Origin: Druceiella hillmani
Lineage: Eukaryota > Arthropoda > Insecta > Lepidoptera > Hepialidae
Direction of reading: 5' to 3'
NCBI GenBank assembly: GCA_039881145.1
Contig: JAYKKI010000052.1
Location: forward strand, 9,243,501 to 9,307,500
Length of the DNA stretch: 64,000 nucleotides
Under the pieces are notes generated by a model. It did not search any database. It saw only the letters and a list, made by a program, of their open reading frames with translations, and had not been told where the DNA came from. A program made the position numbers and the translations under genes. This document shows, one piece after another, positions 1 to 10,953 of this stretch. The number at the start of each line of letters is the position of its first letter. Within the stretch, counting starts at the first letter, position 1.

Positions 1-85
1 GCCTTTATTCGTTTTGTTTTATCAGTCATAAAATTTAATAGCGGTTTCTCAGCAACAATTTTTAAAATAAAACAAGACCTTTTTA

Positions 86-86
86 C

Positions 87-132
<46 letters not shown>
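86..132. repeat. (AT)n microsatellite
   Basis: Almost pure AT dinucleotide tract. The rest of 1-420 is unassigned AT-rich DNA in which I see no gene. Confidence 0.95.
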
Positions 133-134
<2 letters not shown>

Positions 135-420
135 CCATTTATTTTGTCATAATAAATAATTTTTCAAATTTAGTAATACAAAAAAAAGAATGTAAATTTT
201 AATAATATTTTTATCACGTTTGTACTTTGCACATCGAGTTCCGTTAAATTTTACTAGATTTGAAAATAAATTATAGATTTTTAGAACCGGAAAATATAAC
301 CTTATACCAGTATTTAACATTCTGAAACGCTTAAACGGAAATACTCATATGTATCCGTATGTATGCTTGCGGGAAAAGAATTTTGGCTGGAGTGAAAAAC
401 TTTTCCACATTATAATTGAT

Positions 421-546
421 AATAGCAAAGACCTTTGCTAATAGCCCACCTGAAGATGTCGTATTACAACAAAACCTAGGTCGTGGTAAAGAAGTTAAAG
501 GAAGTAGAAATAATACTACATCACGTAGTTTCATTTAAGTGTGAAT
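421..546 (+). mobile_element. Foldback (palindromic MITE-like) element, right half only
   Basis: The sequence begins at the symmetric centre (agcaaagacctttgct) and runs through the right arm, with the family blocks CACCTGAAGATG, AAACCTAGGTCGTGG and CTACATCACGTAGTTTCATT. The left arm is absent and replaced by unrelated sequence. The minus-strand frame at 331-534 starts MKLRDVVLFLLPL, the same start seen in the full copies at 7.7 and 39.8 kb. Confidence 0.8.
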
Positions 547-1830
547 ATAAATAATATTTCACTTCACCATAATTTATATGATACTTAAATAACGTATGTA
601 AAATATCACTTAGAGCAATCACATGAACCGTATAAACGTATATATTTTATTATAAATGAATAACTTAGATATATTTAAAAGCAGCATAATAACAATGAGA
701 TAAATAAAACTTTTATTGTTTTGTTTTATTAAGTTCAATTTATTCCCATTATATTCATAATAAAATTAAATCAATGTTTTCTTTTTAAAGAACCTAGTAA
801 CATGAGATGCATATATTTTTGTAATATCGCTGTTTATTTTCTCCAAGAAACAACATAAACAACTTGTAACTTATGAGTCGAGTAATTTAGATACCTTCGC
901 AAGTAGCATAGTAATCATCAATTTTGGTATGTTTTGGTAAGATAAATAAAGCATCTACGTTTATTGTTTCATTAAGTTCAATTTATTCCCATTATAGTCA
1001 CAATTAATTGAATCACCCATTTTATACTCCTGCCATAGTTTCCCAAATTATTGTTTTGTTTTTAAAGGACCCAGCAACATGAGATACACATATTTTTGTA
1101 TTCCCGATGTTTATTTCATCCAAGAAACAAAACTTAAAACTTGTAATTTATTAGTCGGGCAAAATTAAGAAGGTTTTGTTTCTTAATATGCAGCACTACA
1201 AAAAAATGTTTTGTATCGATTATTTCAAAATTAATAACACATTTCATTGTAATTAATGATCCTTTATATCCTGTCAAACCTGAATGACCCTATCAATTTT
1301 TAGTAATAAGCGTGTGATACCTGTTGAGCTTTATTATCCTAATCCACAATAAAACCCATTTTCAAAAAATTAAAGATTCCAGCCAGATCGCTATACAGTG
1401 CATTATCGTCCACCGGAATTAATTCTGAATTATAATCTGAATGTTACTCATAATGTAGCTAGTACATAAAAGAAATATCTTAGCGGTGATTCAATAAGAT
1501 CATTAAAAGTTTCGGTGACGTGAGACCCGAAGATGGATCAATGTAATAGTCAGCATTTATCAGCTAAGTTTGTATTTCTATTTTTTTTTGGAAACTGGAA
1601 ATCTTTTTAGTGACATTAAAAGAGATGCTACTTAACAGTTTTTCATCGAAGTCGATTTTTTGTCTATTTTATTACTATAAATCCAAAGTAATAAAAAAAT
1701 GTATCAAAAGGAATTTACTCAGGTTTTTTGCAAAAAACTATTTTTCCTGAAAAAGTATTTTCACCTACGATGTAAAGCATGAATATTATATTCTGGATTT
1801 TTCTTGAAGATTAAGTATACATACTATCGT
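545..1830 (+). repeat. Ancient duplicated segment, block A1 (partner 54230-55085)
   Basis: Collinear with 54230-55085. Shared anchors include ATTAAGTTCAATT..TTCCCATTATA, CTCCTGCCATAG / CTCCTACCATAG, a GTTTATTTC..CC motif followed by AAAACTTGTAATT, TTAGTAATGTAGG-like spacing, and TATATTCTG.A.TTTTTC near the end. By eye roughly three bases in four agree, with many small indels. No coding frame is seen on either side. Confidence 0.75.
714..1160 (+). repeat. Local tandem duplication inside block A1
   Basis: Two successive units of about 240 bp (714-960 and 961-1160). Each has ATTAAGTTCAATTTATTCCC, then TTTTTAAAG.ACC.AG.AACATGAGAT, then TTTATTT..TCCAAGAAAC and ACTTGTAA. Block B has only one unit, at 54410-54590, so the tandem doubling is probably specific to copy A. 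Confidence 0.7.
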
Positions 1831-2199
1831 GATTATCTAAAAAATTATGACATATAGAATCATCATTATAATTTTAATAAAAACACCGTTTCTTTCTATA
1901 ACTACAGATGCCACAGTTTATTCAACAAGTGGGCGACATACTCTTTGCATATTCTGAATAACCTACATTTGTGATGATGTACTATCAAAAATTACGAAAA
2001 AATATATTTTTGGAACCCTTATAACGATCTTTCCCCAAAATATCCCATATTATAAACGGAATTTTTGAGAACTGTTTTTCATGTGCACAATTTACTCTAG
2101 TCTTCCCCAAAAATATTTATAAGAATATTTTTGAATCTTATTAAATTTAGAACAATACTCTTTTTCTAAAATCAATATGTTGTTAACATAATCATTTAA

Positions 2200-2481
2200 T
2201 TTTATGTTCAAAAACTGGAAAAACGCGCTCTTGTAAATAAAGGAACAATCGAGGCATATCAAGCGAACCCAAATTCGAAGGCTTTACCGTTAACTCTTGA
2301 GACGTTCCTTTGTCCAACTCTTTCCTCCATCATTACACCAAACATGTCCGAATTTGCTAATAGGTTACTTTCTTGCCAGTCTTTGTCACAAGCTGCACAG
2401 CATTGTCATTGTCTTCAGTTGTTACTATTTAAGAACATCCCCCACACAGATCATAGCAGAGATGATTACGATCATTTTTGA
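2200..2481 (+). other. Unrecognised 93-codon open frame, possible exon or gene remnant
   Basis: An open frame between stops at 2197 and 2479 is visibly less AT-rich than its surroundings. It encodes a plausible globular sequence (for example NKGTIEAYQANPNSKALPL, then SEFANRLLSCQSLSQAAQH). The first in-frame Met is near the middle, so if it is real it is an internal exon or a decayed fragment. I do not recognise the family and no good splice acceptor lies directly upstream. It sits in a part of block A with no counterpart in block B. The overlapping frame at 2297-2515 has less convincing composition. The flanks 1831-2199 and 2482-2852 hold nothing I can assign. Confidence 0.25.
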
Positions 2482-2852
2482 ACTTGTTAAACTAGTTTTA
2501 AATATACGAGTATAGTGACGCGGGACGGGGCTTCATCATAAAATTCGAAGTTAATTATGACTTGACAGAAACCACAACGAAAGCTTTAACAATCGTTGAA
2601 TGAAATTTTTTCGAGTTAAATTCGTTTTAACGTGTTGAACAACATTTTCAAATTACCGCCTATTTGTAAGAAAAAGATAAATTCAAGCAAAATGCCTCAG
2701 TCGATTACTAAAAATGTCTATATCGGAAATTGTAATTAAGTTTTTTTTATTTATATTCTTATAAATCAATAATTCTATACATTTTTTAATCCGTATTAGA
2801 TATTTGTATATTTATTATATATTGTAATGTGCCAAATATTACTTAATTTTTG

Positions 2853-3095
2853 TTCACACCTAAATGAAACTACACAATGTAGTATTATTTTTACTTTATT
2901 TAAATTCTTTACCACGACGTTGTTTCTTTGTATTATAACATCTTCAGGCTGGCAATTTGTAAAGATCCTTACAAATTGACCACCTGAAAAAACCTTTAAA
3001 GTAGAAATAATACTACGCGAGGTAGTGTCATTAAGTTATGAATAAAAATTAAGGGATAATGAATTTCAACAAAATTAACGCCAAATATATTCAAT
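2853..3095. mobile_element. Foldback (palindromic MITE-like) element, degraded copy
   Basis: The left arm (TAAATGAAACTAC.CAATGTAGTATTATTT.TACTTT) faces a shortened right arm. It ends in the family outer terminus ACGCCAAATATATTCAAT at 3079-3095. The centre is rearranged (CTTCAGGCTGGCAATTTG and AAATTGACCACCTGAA still pair). The open frame of the better copies is destroyed here. 3096-3964 is unassigned AT-rich DNA. Confidence 0.75.
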
Positions 3096-3964
3096 GTGTG
3101 CTAAATATTATTTTATTTTTTGAAAACCTCAATAATTTTTTTCCTTGCAGAGAATTTACTTTCAAAAATATAGCTCGCAAAAAATGTTAATTTCTTCGAC
3201 CCACTAAAAAGTGATGAGCGGTATTATAAAAATACACTGTCCATTTTTGGTAATAATTAGGATGGTAAGATACAAGTAAAAATAATTTTATGTTAATTAT
3301 GTTACAACAATGAGACATTAATCACTTCCAACTTTAAAAGATAAAATATATGCATGGCTGAATTTAGCCACCACCAAATTAAAATGTTTCTTATTATAAG
3401 AAAATATTTTAAAATGTTTTTTATTTGTCATCGTTCAAATCTTTTCATCGTATTTCTTCTAAATACTAACAAATTAAGTAAAACTCTATACGTATTGTTT
3501 CTGTACTTCAGATCGTTTTAGCGATATAATTTCAAAAACATGATTTATATTTAAGGAAATACATATTCATGTTTGATTTACTTTACATCTCTTGATATTT
3601 TTATTTACTATATTTGAAAAATGTTATATAACATTTAAAACTAATATTTTAAATACTACATTATTTGCTTACTTGTTACTGAAAAATTATAAACCTTTTT
3701 AAAAAGACTAGTGAAAAACAGCAATTTAATTAAATCAAGTCAAAAATTAATTATAAGTACTTAGAAAAGCAATATGTTTATTACTAATTCACAAAACCCA
3801 ACTTGATCATTATCTAAATAAAGAGTATAAGCAAAATCGCTTCTTGTATTAACTACTTGCTTACAAAATCTAAGATGAACATGAACAATGCAATGAGTCA
3901 ACTTTCTTGAATGAGCAATGGATGAGAAGAAAATTTATATGATTATTTTTCAACATCATTGTTC

Positions 3965-4420
3965 AAATATAACATTTATAACTTTAAGGTTTCCAAATAA
4001 TATAAGGACTTAAAGAAAATATTTCTTTAATAATATTATCAAGTTTTCATGTGATTTTATTTCCTTAAATCTCAACCCCATGTATGATATCAAGGTGGAG
4101 TGTACTTCATATGTTTTGTTAGGTACTAAGCTCAATAATACTCTTTAATAAGCTACATAATTCACTGAGCTTAATAACGAACCATCAAAATTAGTTACAT
4201 AATTTTGAAATGGTTAAAACTCAGAACAAAATTTTATAACTTTGCAAATACACAAGTAGTTAATTATACTGCACTTTTTTATTATTACGTACGTATCTAA
4301 CTACATTTTACGGACATAGTATCAAAATGAGACCCAGTTTAGTTTCTTGCTTGTACGATGATGTTTGTATAATATACAATAGAGAAACCTGCGTGGAAAT
4401 TGTTTCAATAAACTTCGAAT
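3965..4420 (+). repeat. Duplicated segment, block A2 (partner 56600-57025)
   Basis: Shared anchors with 56600-57025: GGTTTCCAAATAA, AGGTACTAAGCTCAATAATACTCT, ATTCACTGAG.TTAAT, AACCATCAAAAT, ATTTTATAACTTTGCAAATACACAA and AGTATCAAAATGA.ACC.AGTTTA, all in the same order. This is one of the best conserved stretches of the duplication and has no open frame. Confidence 0.85.
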
Positions 4421-4549
4421 GACGTTATTAAAATAAAATAAACAGAGGGACATGTGAACAAAAAAAGCCCTCTCTCGTCCACTTAACAAAACCTGTTAAA
4501 TATAAATGGAACTATGATGGTTCAGTACACATACCTTTAAGAGTACATA

Positions 4550-5950
4550 TGAGTACATTGAAAAGTATATAGTATTTCCACTAAACCATTTACAAATATT
4601 AATCTTATTTCCCACCATGTGAATTTATTGTCTAGTATATCTATCAGTGAGTAGTATATCTATCACCTAGTATATCTATCGAGGGGTGAAAGTAACTTTT
4701 GCCAATTTCTTAAAAACCATAAAGTCAAAAAAAATCTATGCTTAAGGGTTTTGAAATTAAAATAATAAGAAATCACGAAGATGACAATGTACATATGCTA
4801 TTTTTCATTTAATGACGTATTTCGAATCTCTTTGAAAGGAATCATTTATGTCATGTATATAAAAGTATTAGGAACATTTTTGACAAATGACTGGTTTTCG
4901 ATTTTTTTTCTATTCAGCTAGATGTTTTAGAGAGACAATATTAAAGACAACAGTGACCTCATTTTTTAAAACAAATTATTGAAAAAATAAATTGTTAATA
5001 AAAAAATAAAAAATTAAATATTGCAAAAGATTTTGTTAGAAAATAAGGTAATTGTATTTTACAATAAACTTCGAATGATGTTATTGTATCTTATAGTTCT
5101 GGCAATTATTAATAAGGAGCGTATTAAAGTTCGGTGCATTTTTCATCCGCTCAATAAACCTAACTTTTAAAAATACCCAACTGGCTTAACTCTTTTATTC
5201 CAAAATAAGATATCTATTAAGACTGAAATGAAAAAAGTGGCAGCAAGACTAATAACCATTTTAATCTACGAGCAGTGATAAAAACTCGAACTTAACGCTG
5301 AAATGAAATTCATTTTCGGGTCATCCATCTAACATAATGCAATTTTAGTGACGTTACCACTACTGAACGCCATCAGCTAATTTTATCTGTAAATTTTCAA
5401 TACACATTTAAATTATTTCATCAATAATTTACCAGTATTATTTTTTCAATTAACTGGACTGAGTTGGATGCACGTAAGAATAAAGAAATTGAATTACGAA
5501 TAATACCAGAGCATAATTGTGATGTGACATACGGAAGGCATACATAACAAAATTACTAAGATCGCGACTTTAACCATTCGGCTGCTGGACCCTAACCGAG
5601 ACCTCAAATTTTATTGAATAAAATGGGAAACATTAACTGTACACGAATTTGGATATTAACATAATTTTTTACTTGCCCGTACCGTTCTGTTCACAATAAA
5701 AATTTAATACAAATTGGCTTTTTCCCTTGCCCTAACTCACATCAATTTCCTTGTTTGCCAAATTGTTAGCGATTATAACTGATTGAAAATCATGTTTTGG
5801 GAGTCCGTAAATTCATATTTTTTACTTTTCAATTTTTTATGATTGTATTAATCTATAATAAATGAAACAGTTTTTAATTGTGTACTTTGATTTTTTTTTT
5901 GCATGAACAGTAAAAAGATCGATGAAAATAAAGCAGGATAGATGTTTTCA
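4550..5950 (+). repeat. Duplicated segment, block A3 (partner 57850-59390)
   Basis: Anchors shared with B: CTAGTATATCT, ACTTTTGC.AATTTCTTAAAAA, GTGCATTTTTCAT.CG.TCAATAAA, AATAAGATATCTA, AATGAAATTC.TTTTC and ATTACGAATAAT. At 4632-4678 a short unit (TAGTATATCTATCA) is repeated three times in A but occurs once in B. B has about 300 extra bases at 58626-58930. 4421-4549 has no clear partner. Confidence 0.85.
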
Positions 5951-6001
5951 AAGACAATGTTAAAGAATAAACATGAATCGTATGAAACACAATGGAGTCT
6001 G

Positions 6002-6046
<45 letters not shown>

Positions 6047-6869
6047 GCGCGTATGTGCGCTTTCAGTGGCTTGTAAAATTTGAACAGAGTTTACGATTGC
6101 GTACCGACCACCCAAAATATTGAACTATAAAAAAAATTAGTTACTTGGCACAGTAAAAATTGTAGGTTTTTCGTCTTAGTCCATAGATTCAGTTTTTGAC
6201 ACTTACCTCTAGAAATATTTTATCCGGTTGTTTCATTTATAAACGGTAAAGTATATTTAGCGGTAAAGCCAAGGACCTTATTTTTTCAGCACATTCTTGA
6301 ATTACTGACAGGCCGCGTGCGTAGCATAGGTTCATACTGTGTAGAAATGTGACTGCCGCATTAAAGCCGGTTAACGGTTTCATTGTTTGACATTTCAGAT
6401 TTTAGAGGTCATTCCTTTCTGTTATAATTTGAATAAGATAATCCAGATGATAACTATCCGATCATAATAATGGTGGTGTAATTCGAGGACGGTTGATTTG
6501 TATAAAGTAGTGACTATATGAAATTATAAGAATGCCTCAATTTTATGAAAATTTTACTTAGCGGAATTTTTCCAAAACGCTCGTACTACCAAATACTAAT
6601 TAACATAATAACAAAAATAATATTAAAATTAATTTGATCGTTTTTATGTGACAGAAGTACGAACAAATAAACGGACGATATTTCTTAATTTTAGCATTAT
6701 AGTTTTCACATTTTACCCCGAGATCCTTATTTGCTGAAATATTGAAAAGTTTTCAAAATTTATTTAGAAATTTTCATGCGTTCTGGATATAAATATGCAG
6801 CCAACTTATAAGTATTTTAAAAACGAGTTAATGTTTCTTTGTAATTTATTTAAGTCAAATCAGTGTAAA
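5951..6869. other. About 0.9 kb present in block A only, unassigned
   Basis: B passes directly from the AGGATAGAT/AGATAGGTC region (59385) to the shared CCTTCAAAATATTACACCT motif (59425), whereas A has this extra sequence. It includes a pure (AT)n tract at 6005-6046 followed by a short purine/pyrimidine-alternating run (ACGCGCGTATGTGCGC). I recognise no transposon ends, so an insertion in A or a deletion in B are both possible. Confidence 0.55.
6005..6046. repeat. (AT)n microsatellite
   Basis: Pure alternating AT, followed by CGCGCGTATGTGCGC, which extends the alternating purine-pyrimidine pattern. Confidence 0.95.
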
Positions 6870-7454
6870 AATGTTACATTTTCCTTCAAAATATTACACC
6901 TTTAACTAATAATATTTACAATATTTAATAGTAAAATATTACATTCACCGGCAGTTAATTTTAATCTAACTAAATATCTGAAAAAAAAATAGTTTCAACA
7001 TTTTTACTCCAACGGCTTTATGCCTTGAAGACATCTTTTAAGGTAAAGGGTATTAAATTCCTTTTACGACTAAACTCAATTACAACTGAGAATTAATTTC
7101 TCCATCTCTCTTGTATAAAATGGAGTCGCAATTACATATTCCAAAATCTGTACGCTTCGTAAATTACAAAATTAGGAAAATACCGAAATGAAATTCTAAT
7201 AAAATACTGAAACTGTGCAATATAAAATTTCGTTTAAAATATTTCGTTTAAACTTTTAATGCCATCTGCTTTCCTAAACATACAAAATACAATAAACAGA
7301 TTAAACTTATACAAATCCTAATAAACTAGTTTAGTGTCAGTAAAAATAGGCTTATAAAATTTATGATGTCTTTCAAAATATTTTTCAATCCGTAAAAATC
7401 ACAAAGTAAAATACTTACGAAATAAATATTTATAAAATATACGTTCACCTTTAG
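6870..7454 (+). repeat. Duplicated segment, block A4 (partner 59400-59996)
   Basis: Anchors: CTTCAAAATATTACACCT, CAGTTAATTTTAATCTAACTAAATATC, ACATTTTTACTC.AACGGCTT, TTTCGT.TAAAATATTTCGTTTA, and CACAAAGTAAAATA followed by ATAAATATTTATAAAATAT. The block ends exactly at the hAT insertion point, at the CCTTTAG target. Confidence 0.9.
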
Positions 7455-7702
7455 ATTACTGGCCAAAGTCGAATTCAAAACCGATTAATGGGCTATTGCC
7501 ACAACCTTTGGTCTAACCCGAAGCCGAAGGATTGATAACCCTAAGAAATTGAGTTTAAGATTGAATGAAAGTTAATAATATGAGAATTTATTAAAAATGT
7601 TTAATTAAAAGTTTATTTTGGCTGTTTATAAAGAACGAGATGATTAAAATTTCTTTGCAACTTGTCAAAAATAATAACACTTCGATATAATGTCAATTGT
7701 AA

Positions 7703-7924
7703 TTCACAATTAAATGAAACTACGTGATGTAGTATTATTTCTACTTTCTTTAAGTTCTTTACCACGAACTAGGTTTCGTTGCATTACAACAGGTGGGCTA
7801 TTAGCAAAGATCTTTGCTAATAGCCCACCTGAAGATGATGTCATACAACGAAACCTAGGTCGAGGTAAAGAACTTAAGGAACGTAGAAATAATACTACAT
7901 CACTTAGTTTCATTTAATTGTGAA
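7703..7924. mobile_element. Foldback (palindromic MITE-like) element, nearly complete hairpin
   Basis: A near-perfect inverted repeat with arms of about 108 and 114 bases and essentially no loop, symmetric about AGCAAAGATCTTTGCT (7803-7818). The arm reads, from outside in, TTCACAATTAAATGAAAC, TACGTGATGTAGTATTATTT, TTCTTTACCACGA, TAGGTTTCGTTG and GGTGGGCTATTAGC. The left arm lacks about six bases (the ATCTTC word) present in the right. Frames of 67 codons are open on both strands (7714-7917 plus, 7710-7913 minus) and encode nearly the same peptide starting MKL(R/S)DVVLFL, a direct result of the symmetry. The downstream family terminus is altered to ACGCTTAATATATTCAAT. The element is nested in the hAT. 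Confidence 0.9.
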
Positions 7925-8484
7925 TAATTAATTTCTACAAAATTAACGCTTAATATATTCAATAGTCAATTGTAATATTTATTTATTTAATTAAAAAGTA
8001 ATTTGACAATTACAGTCTCAGTTTTTCTCAACTAGTGTGAAACTAGACTAGGAAATAAAATCTGTTTAAACTTTGGTCAATTTGATGCACATTTTTGTAA
8101 ACTTGTAATAAAACCTAATAATTATAAATAATCAGGTAAACACTGCTTTATCAATAATAAGTTACAATCATTTAATTTATCATTAGATCATATTAAGTGA
8201 ATTTCACAGTTATAAGTATATTAATAATTATGAGTACAAATTTTATACTTTGCTTACTCAAGAACTTCTTATTTAAAGCTACATTGATTACTGTTGGAAA
8301 AAATTACATAATAATACCCAATAGTAAAAGTATATTAAAAAGTTTGTTATTAATGATCAAAGTTAAACAGTCTCGTGATGTATGTTAAAATAATAAATAA
8401 TATTTTTAATAAAAGTTTCTATTAAAAATGTGTATTACGTTATATAATGTTTTGCAATTTAGTCTTTAATCGTTTCAACTTATT

Positions 8485-8533
8485 TAGTTCATCATCAGAC
8501 TCTGGTACGTTTTCAGAGTCTGATGATGAACTA
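8485..8533. repeat. Perfect 20-bp hairpin downstream of the hAT transposase stop
   Basis: Arms 8485-8504 and 8514-8533 are exact reverse complements (core TTCATCATCAGACTCTG) with a 9-base loop. The hairpin lies 3' of the transposase frame. It may be a subterminal structure of the element; its function is unknown. Confidence 0.85.
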
Positions 8534-8546
8534 GAATTAAGTTAGA

Positions 8547-10155
8547 TTAGCTGTTCGCATATATTTGTCCCGTAGCACTGAACAACATTTCACAAGGAAC
8601 ACTAGTACCTCCTACTACAGATAAATATTTAAGTGCAATTGGCTGTAGATAATTGTATGGACAAGAAGCCCAATATTCATGAACGTCAGCATTCTTCAGA
8701 AGCAAAGGTTCTTTTAAAAAACATGTTAGATGAAACATATTAGTTAAAGGACTTTCAAAAAGAGGATAATGATGTTCCAAATACAATTCATTTCTACTTG
8801 TGACAGATAGTGCAAGTTTATCATGTGTATCCCATAAATCATCATCATTTTTCGATGATTCATTAGTGATACCTGGACTTGATATTGAACAGGAAAATCT
8901 AAGCTCATCGACATCTACGTCCATACGAGCTGTTTGTATTGACCGAGGCTCTTTCTGTCGTAGAAATAATATTTTATCATATTTTGATCGTTATGTTAAT
9001 TATCAAAATTAAGCATAACGATCAATGGTATAAAAGATATTGGTAAAGAGTCGCTTGAAATGTCTAGTGTGGCTTGATAAAAGCACATAAGTATTGTTAT
9101 ATGATAGCTTATTTGAACCCATTCTTCTGCAGTTGGGACTTCGATCCCACCGCGTTCTGCTATATATAAATTGATAGCAGTTTTTTGTTCTACTCTTTCG
9201 AACATCAAATATTTGCTGTTCCAGAGAATTTCAACATCTCGAATCAAAACATATTTGGGTAAATCGCTTCTCTCTTAAAACTTATTTAAATAGCGAGAAG
9301 TTTGTTCACTTATTTTAAAATGTCCTACAATTTTACGACAATTTTTTATGATATATATTATAATAGCATCTTTGAATACTACATCATGAACAACTCGGTG
9401 CAGCGTAGGAGCTACGCATCCAATAGAGGCATGACCGCCTGCATATTTTAAGCATTGCAACGAGTATTCACCCAGTTGGATTTTATTTTTTGAATTAAAT
9501 TCGGCAACAATTTTATTAGGCTTCACTGAAATATATTGTCCTGTGTAATCTTGTCCCAGGACAATAGCTGCCAGCATAACTTTTTTCCTTTTAGGCTTTA
9601 ATGTAGTGGGCTGTGCAACTCAGCCATAAACACGTCTTTGTTGAATTACTCCATATATCAGTGCTGAATTACTCCATGCATAGTCATATTAAAGTCGTTC
9701 TAAAGCATTTTACGTTCTAAAGACTTTTTCCTGTACCTGGATGGACTCCTTCCTGGATGGTCAGTCAAATTGAGCCTACGAAATGCTTCTCCTTCAACAA
9801 GGTGGTATGACAGCATGTCGACGATAATGAGATCCATAATATTTTTATCGATTGGCGACGATATCGGATGTTTATCTCGCGACGGCGGAGCTACTTTTTT
9901 CAATTATATTTGTTTAAGTTGATTATTTGATTTAATTTTTTATATATATTTGTCTGTGAATTTTTATCATCAAACCATAGCGTTTTTCATTTGTCTTACA
10001 ATGAATGCAGCAGCTTCATACATTTTTATGAAGTTTTGTCAAATGATTGTTTGATTTTTTGTGGTACGATTTTTTTGGTAAATCAATGATTTCCTACGTA
10101 TGTTACAAGTTGATTTATGGTTGATTTTCCATAAATATTCCCAGATGGGATTTAG
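8547..10155 (-). pseudogene. hAT transposase with BED finger (ZBED-like), broken
   Basis: Read on the minus strand, the pieces fall in the order expected for a hAT transposase. Near 10155-10020 is a BED-finger remnant (PIWEYL, then CNI, then NNHLTKLHKN). At 9903-9700 is the N-terminal region (DKNIMDLIIVDMLSYHLVE, EAFRRLN). Near 9690-9610 is the first catalytic-Asp region (FSTDIWSNS, then TAHYI). At 9577-9275 is the middle (CVAPTLHRVVHDVVF, CRKIVGHFKIS). At 9247-8996 is the insertion/linker (ILWNSKYLMFERVEQKTAI, EEWVQISYHITIL). At 8924-8547 is the C-terminal dimerisation domain (EYWASCP, ALKYLSVVGGTSVPCEMLF, SATGQI). Frameshifts and stops separate all blocks, so it cannot make a functional enzyme. 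The family call rests on the C-terminal SVP-E-FS-G pattern and the preceding motifs. Confidence 0.85.
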
Positions 10156-10179
10156 TCCGCAGATGACATTATGTATCTG

Positions 10180-10409
10180 AAAGAAAATATAATAAATAAG
10201 TAGATCTTTCAACAATCACTTTAATCATCTAGCTTCAAACTAATTCGAAAATTTTACTATGACTACTAGACAACATATAAACATACTGAAATACAAATAA
10301 ACATCCATGCCTTTGGTATAAATGCACGTGCTTATCACTAGGGATTCCAACCCGCAACCCTTCGGTTTAGTAGTCAGGAACGCGAACCACCAGACCAGAG
10401 AGGCCGGCG
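10180..10409 (-). mobile_element. tRNA-derived SINE, nested in the hAT
   Basis: The reverse complement starts GCCGGCCTCTCTGG. It has an A-box-like TGGTCTGGTGG (RC of 10387-10397) and a B-box-like GGGTTGGAATCCC (RC of 10341-10353), at the spacing expected for an internal RNA polymerase III promoter. It then continues into GATAAGCACGTGCATTTATACC and an AT-rich tail. It lacks a tRNA fold and 3' end, so it is not a tRNA gene. The tail boundary near 10180 is uncertain. Confidence 0.7.
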
Positions 10410-10589
10410 AAGATGAACTGAATTAAATGAAAGAAAAAAAAATACAATCTTTTATTCAAACTGATTTCAAAAGTAAAAAATAAACTTTAGTTAAATTTAT
10501 AATACTATTACTCTACATTTTAAAAGCTAGAGGTGCCAACTGTTACAAAGATTACTAACATTTCAGTGCCTTAGGCTTCTAAAATGTAT

Positions 10590-10730
10590 AGTATGATAAA
10601 TTTTAATAAAGTTTATTTTTTAATTTTTAGATCAGTTTTTTAATAAAAGCCTGTATTAAAATTGTTTATTACTTTCTTTATTTTTTTACATTTTTGTCTT
10701 TAATCATTTGAACTTATTTATTTGACCGGC
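10590..10730 (+). repeat. Direct repeat of the hAT 3'-flank sequence (partner 8395-8490)
   Basis: TTTAATAAAAG...TATTAAAAATTG.TATTAC and TGTCTTTAATC.TTT.AACTTATTTA occur in the same order and orientation at 8402-8488 and 10630-10728. The hAT coding remnant lies between them. This may be an internal direct duplication or a second truncated copy of the same hAT end. Confidence 0.6.
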
Positions 10731-10814
10731 CGGGGCAATTGCACGACGCAGCAGTGTGATACCTGCCTCGCCTCTTCCATCGTGTATTTGTAACAATTCG
10801 TTGAATTTCGACGC

Positions 10815-10945
10815 TCACTAAAAACCTTAGGCTTAGGCCAAAACTTCGGCCCATTTTGGCCGAAGCCGAAGGTTTGGCTGAAGATGTTTTTTTGGCCGAA
10901 GGTCGAAGCCGACGCCAAAGCCGAAGGTTCGGTCGGACACTTTCG
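10815..10945. repeat. GGCCGAAG/CTTCGGCC-rich terminal region of the hAT
   Basis: Repeated words in both orientations (AACTTCGGCCC, TTGGCCGAAGCCGAAGG, GGCCGAAGGTCGAAGCC, GCCGAAGGTTCGG) make a local GC island that can fold on itself. It reaches the right insertion boundary. The minus-strand frame over it (10718-11059) is a by-product of the repeat. Confidence 0.65.
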
Positions 10946-10953
10946 GTCTTTAG

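Larger units (their letters stand above)
7455..10945 (-). mobile_element. hAT-superfamily DNA transposon, decayed, about 3.5 kb, with nested insertions
   Basis: The boundaries come from comparison with the paralogous block B, which runs uninterrupted across the site (GTTTAGTCACAAAAT at 59991). In A the left flank ends ACCTTTAG (7447-7454) and the right flank begins GTCTTTAG (10946-10953). These are imperfect 8-base copies, matching the 8-bp target duplication of hAT elements. Inside is a minus-strand hAT transposase remnant. The right end is rich in GGCCGAAG/CTTCGGCC words and the left end has related words (TGGCCAAAGTCGAATTC, CCCGAAGCCGAAGG), consistent with eroded terminal and subterminal repeats. 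A foldback element (7703-7924) and a SINE (about 10180-10409) are nested in it. Other DNA inside is unassigned. Confidence 0.75.

Noticed and set aside
7710..7917. Opposed 67-codon frames as genes
   Set aside because: They mirror each other because the DNA is a palindrome. No known domain, signal or upstream context supports a gene; kept only as an observation on the foldback family.
10341..10409. Functional tRNA gene
   Set aside because: It has A- and B-box-like words but no acceptor stem or complete cloverleaf, and runs into a SINE body and tail.
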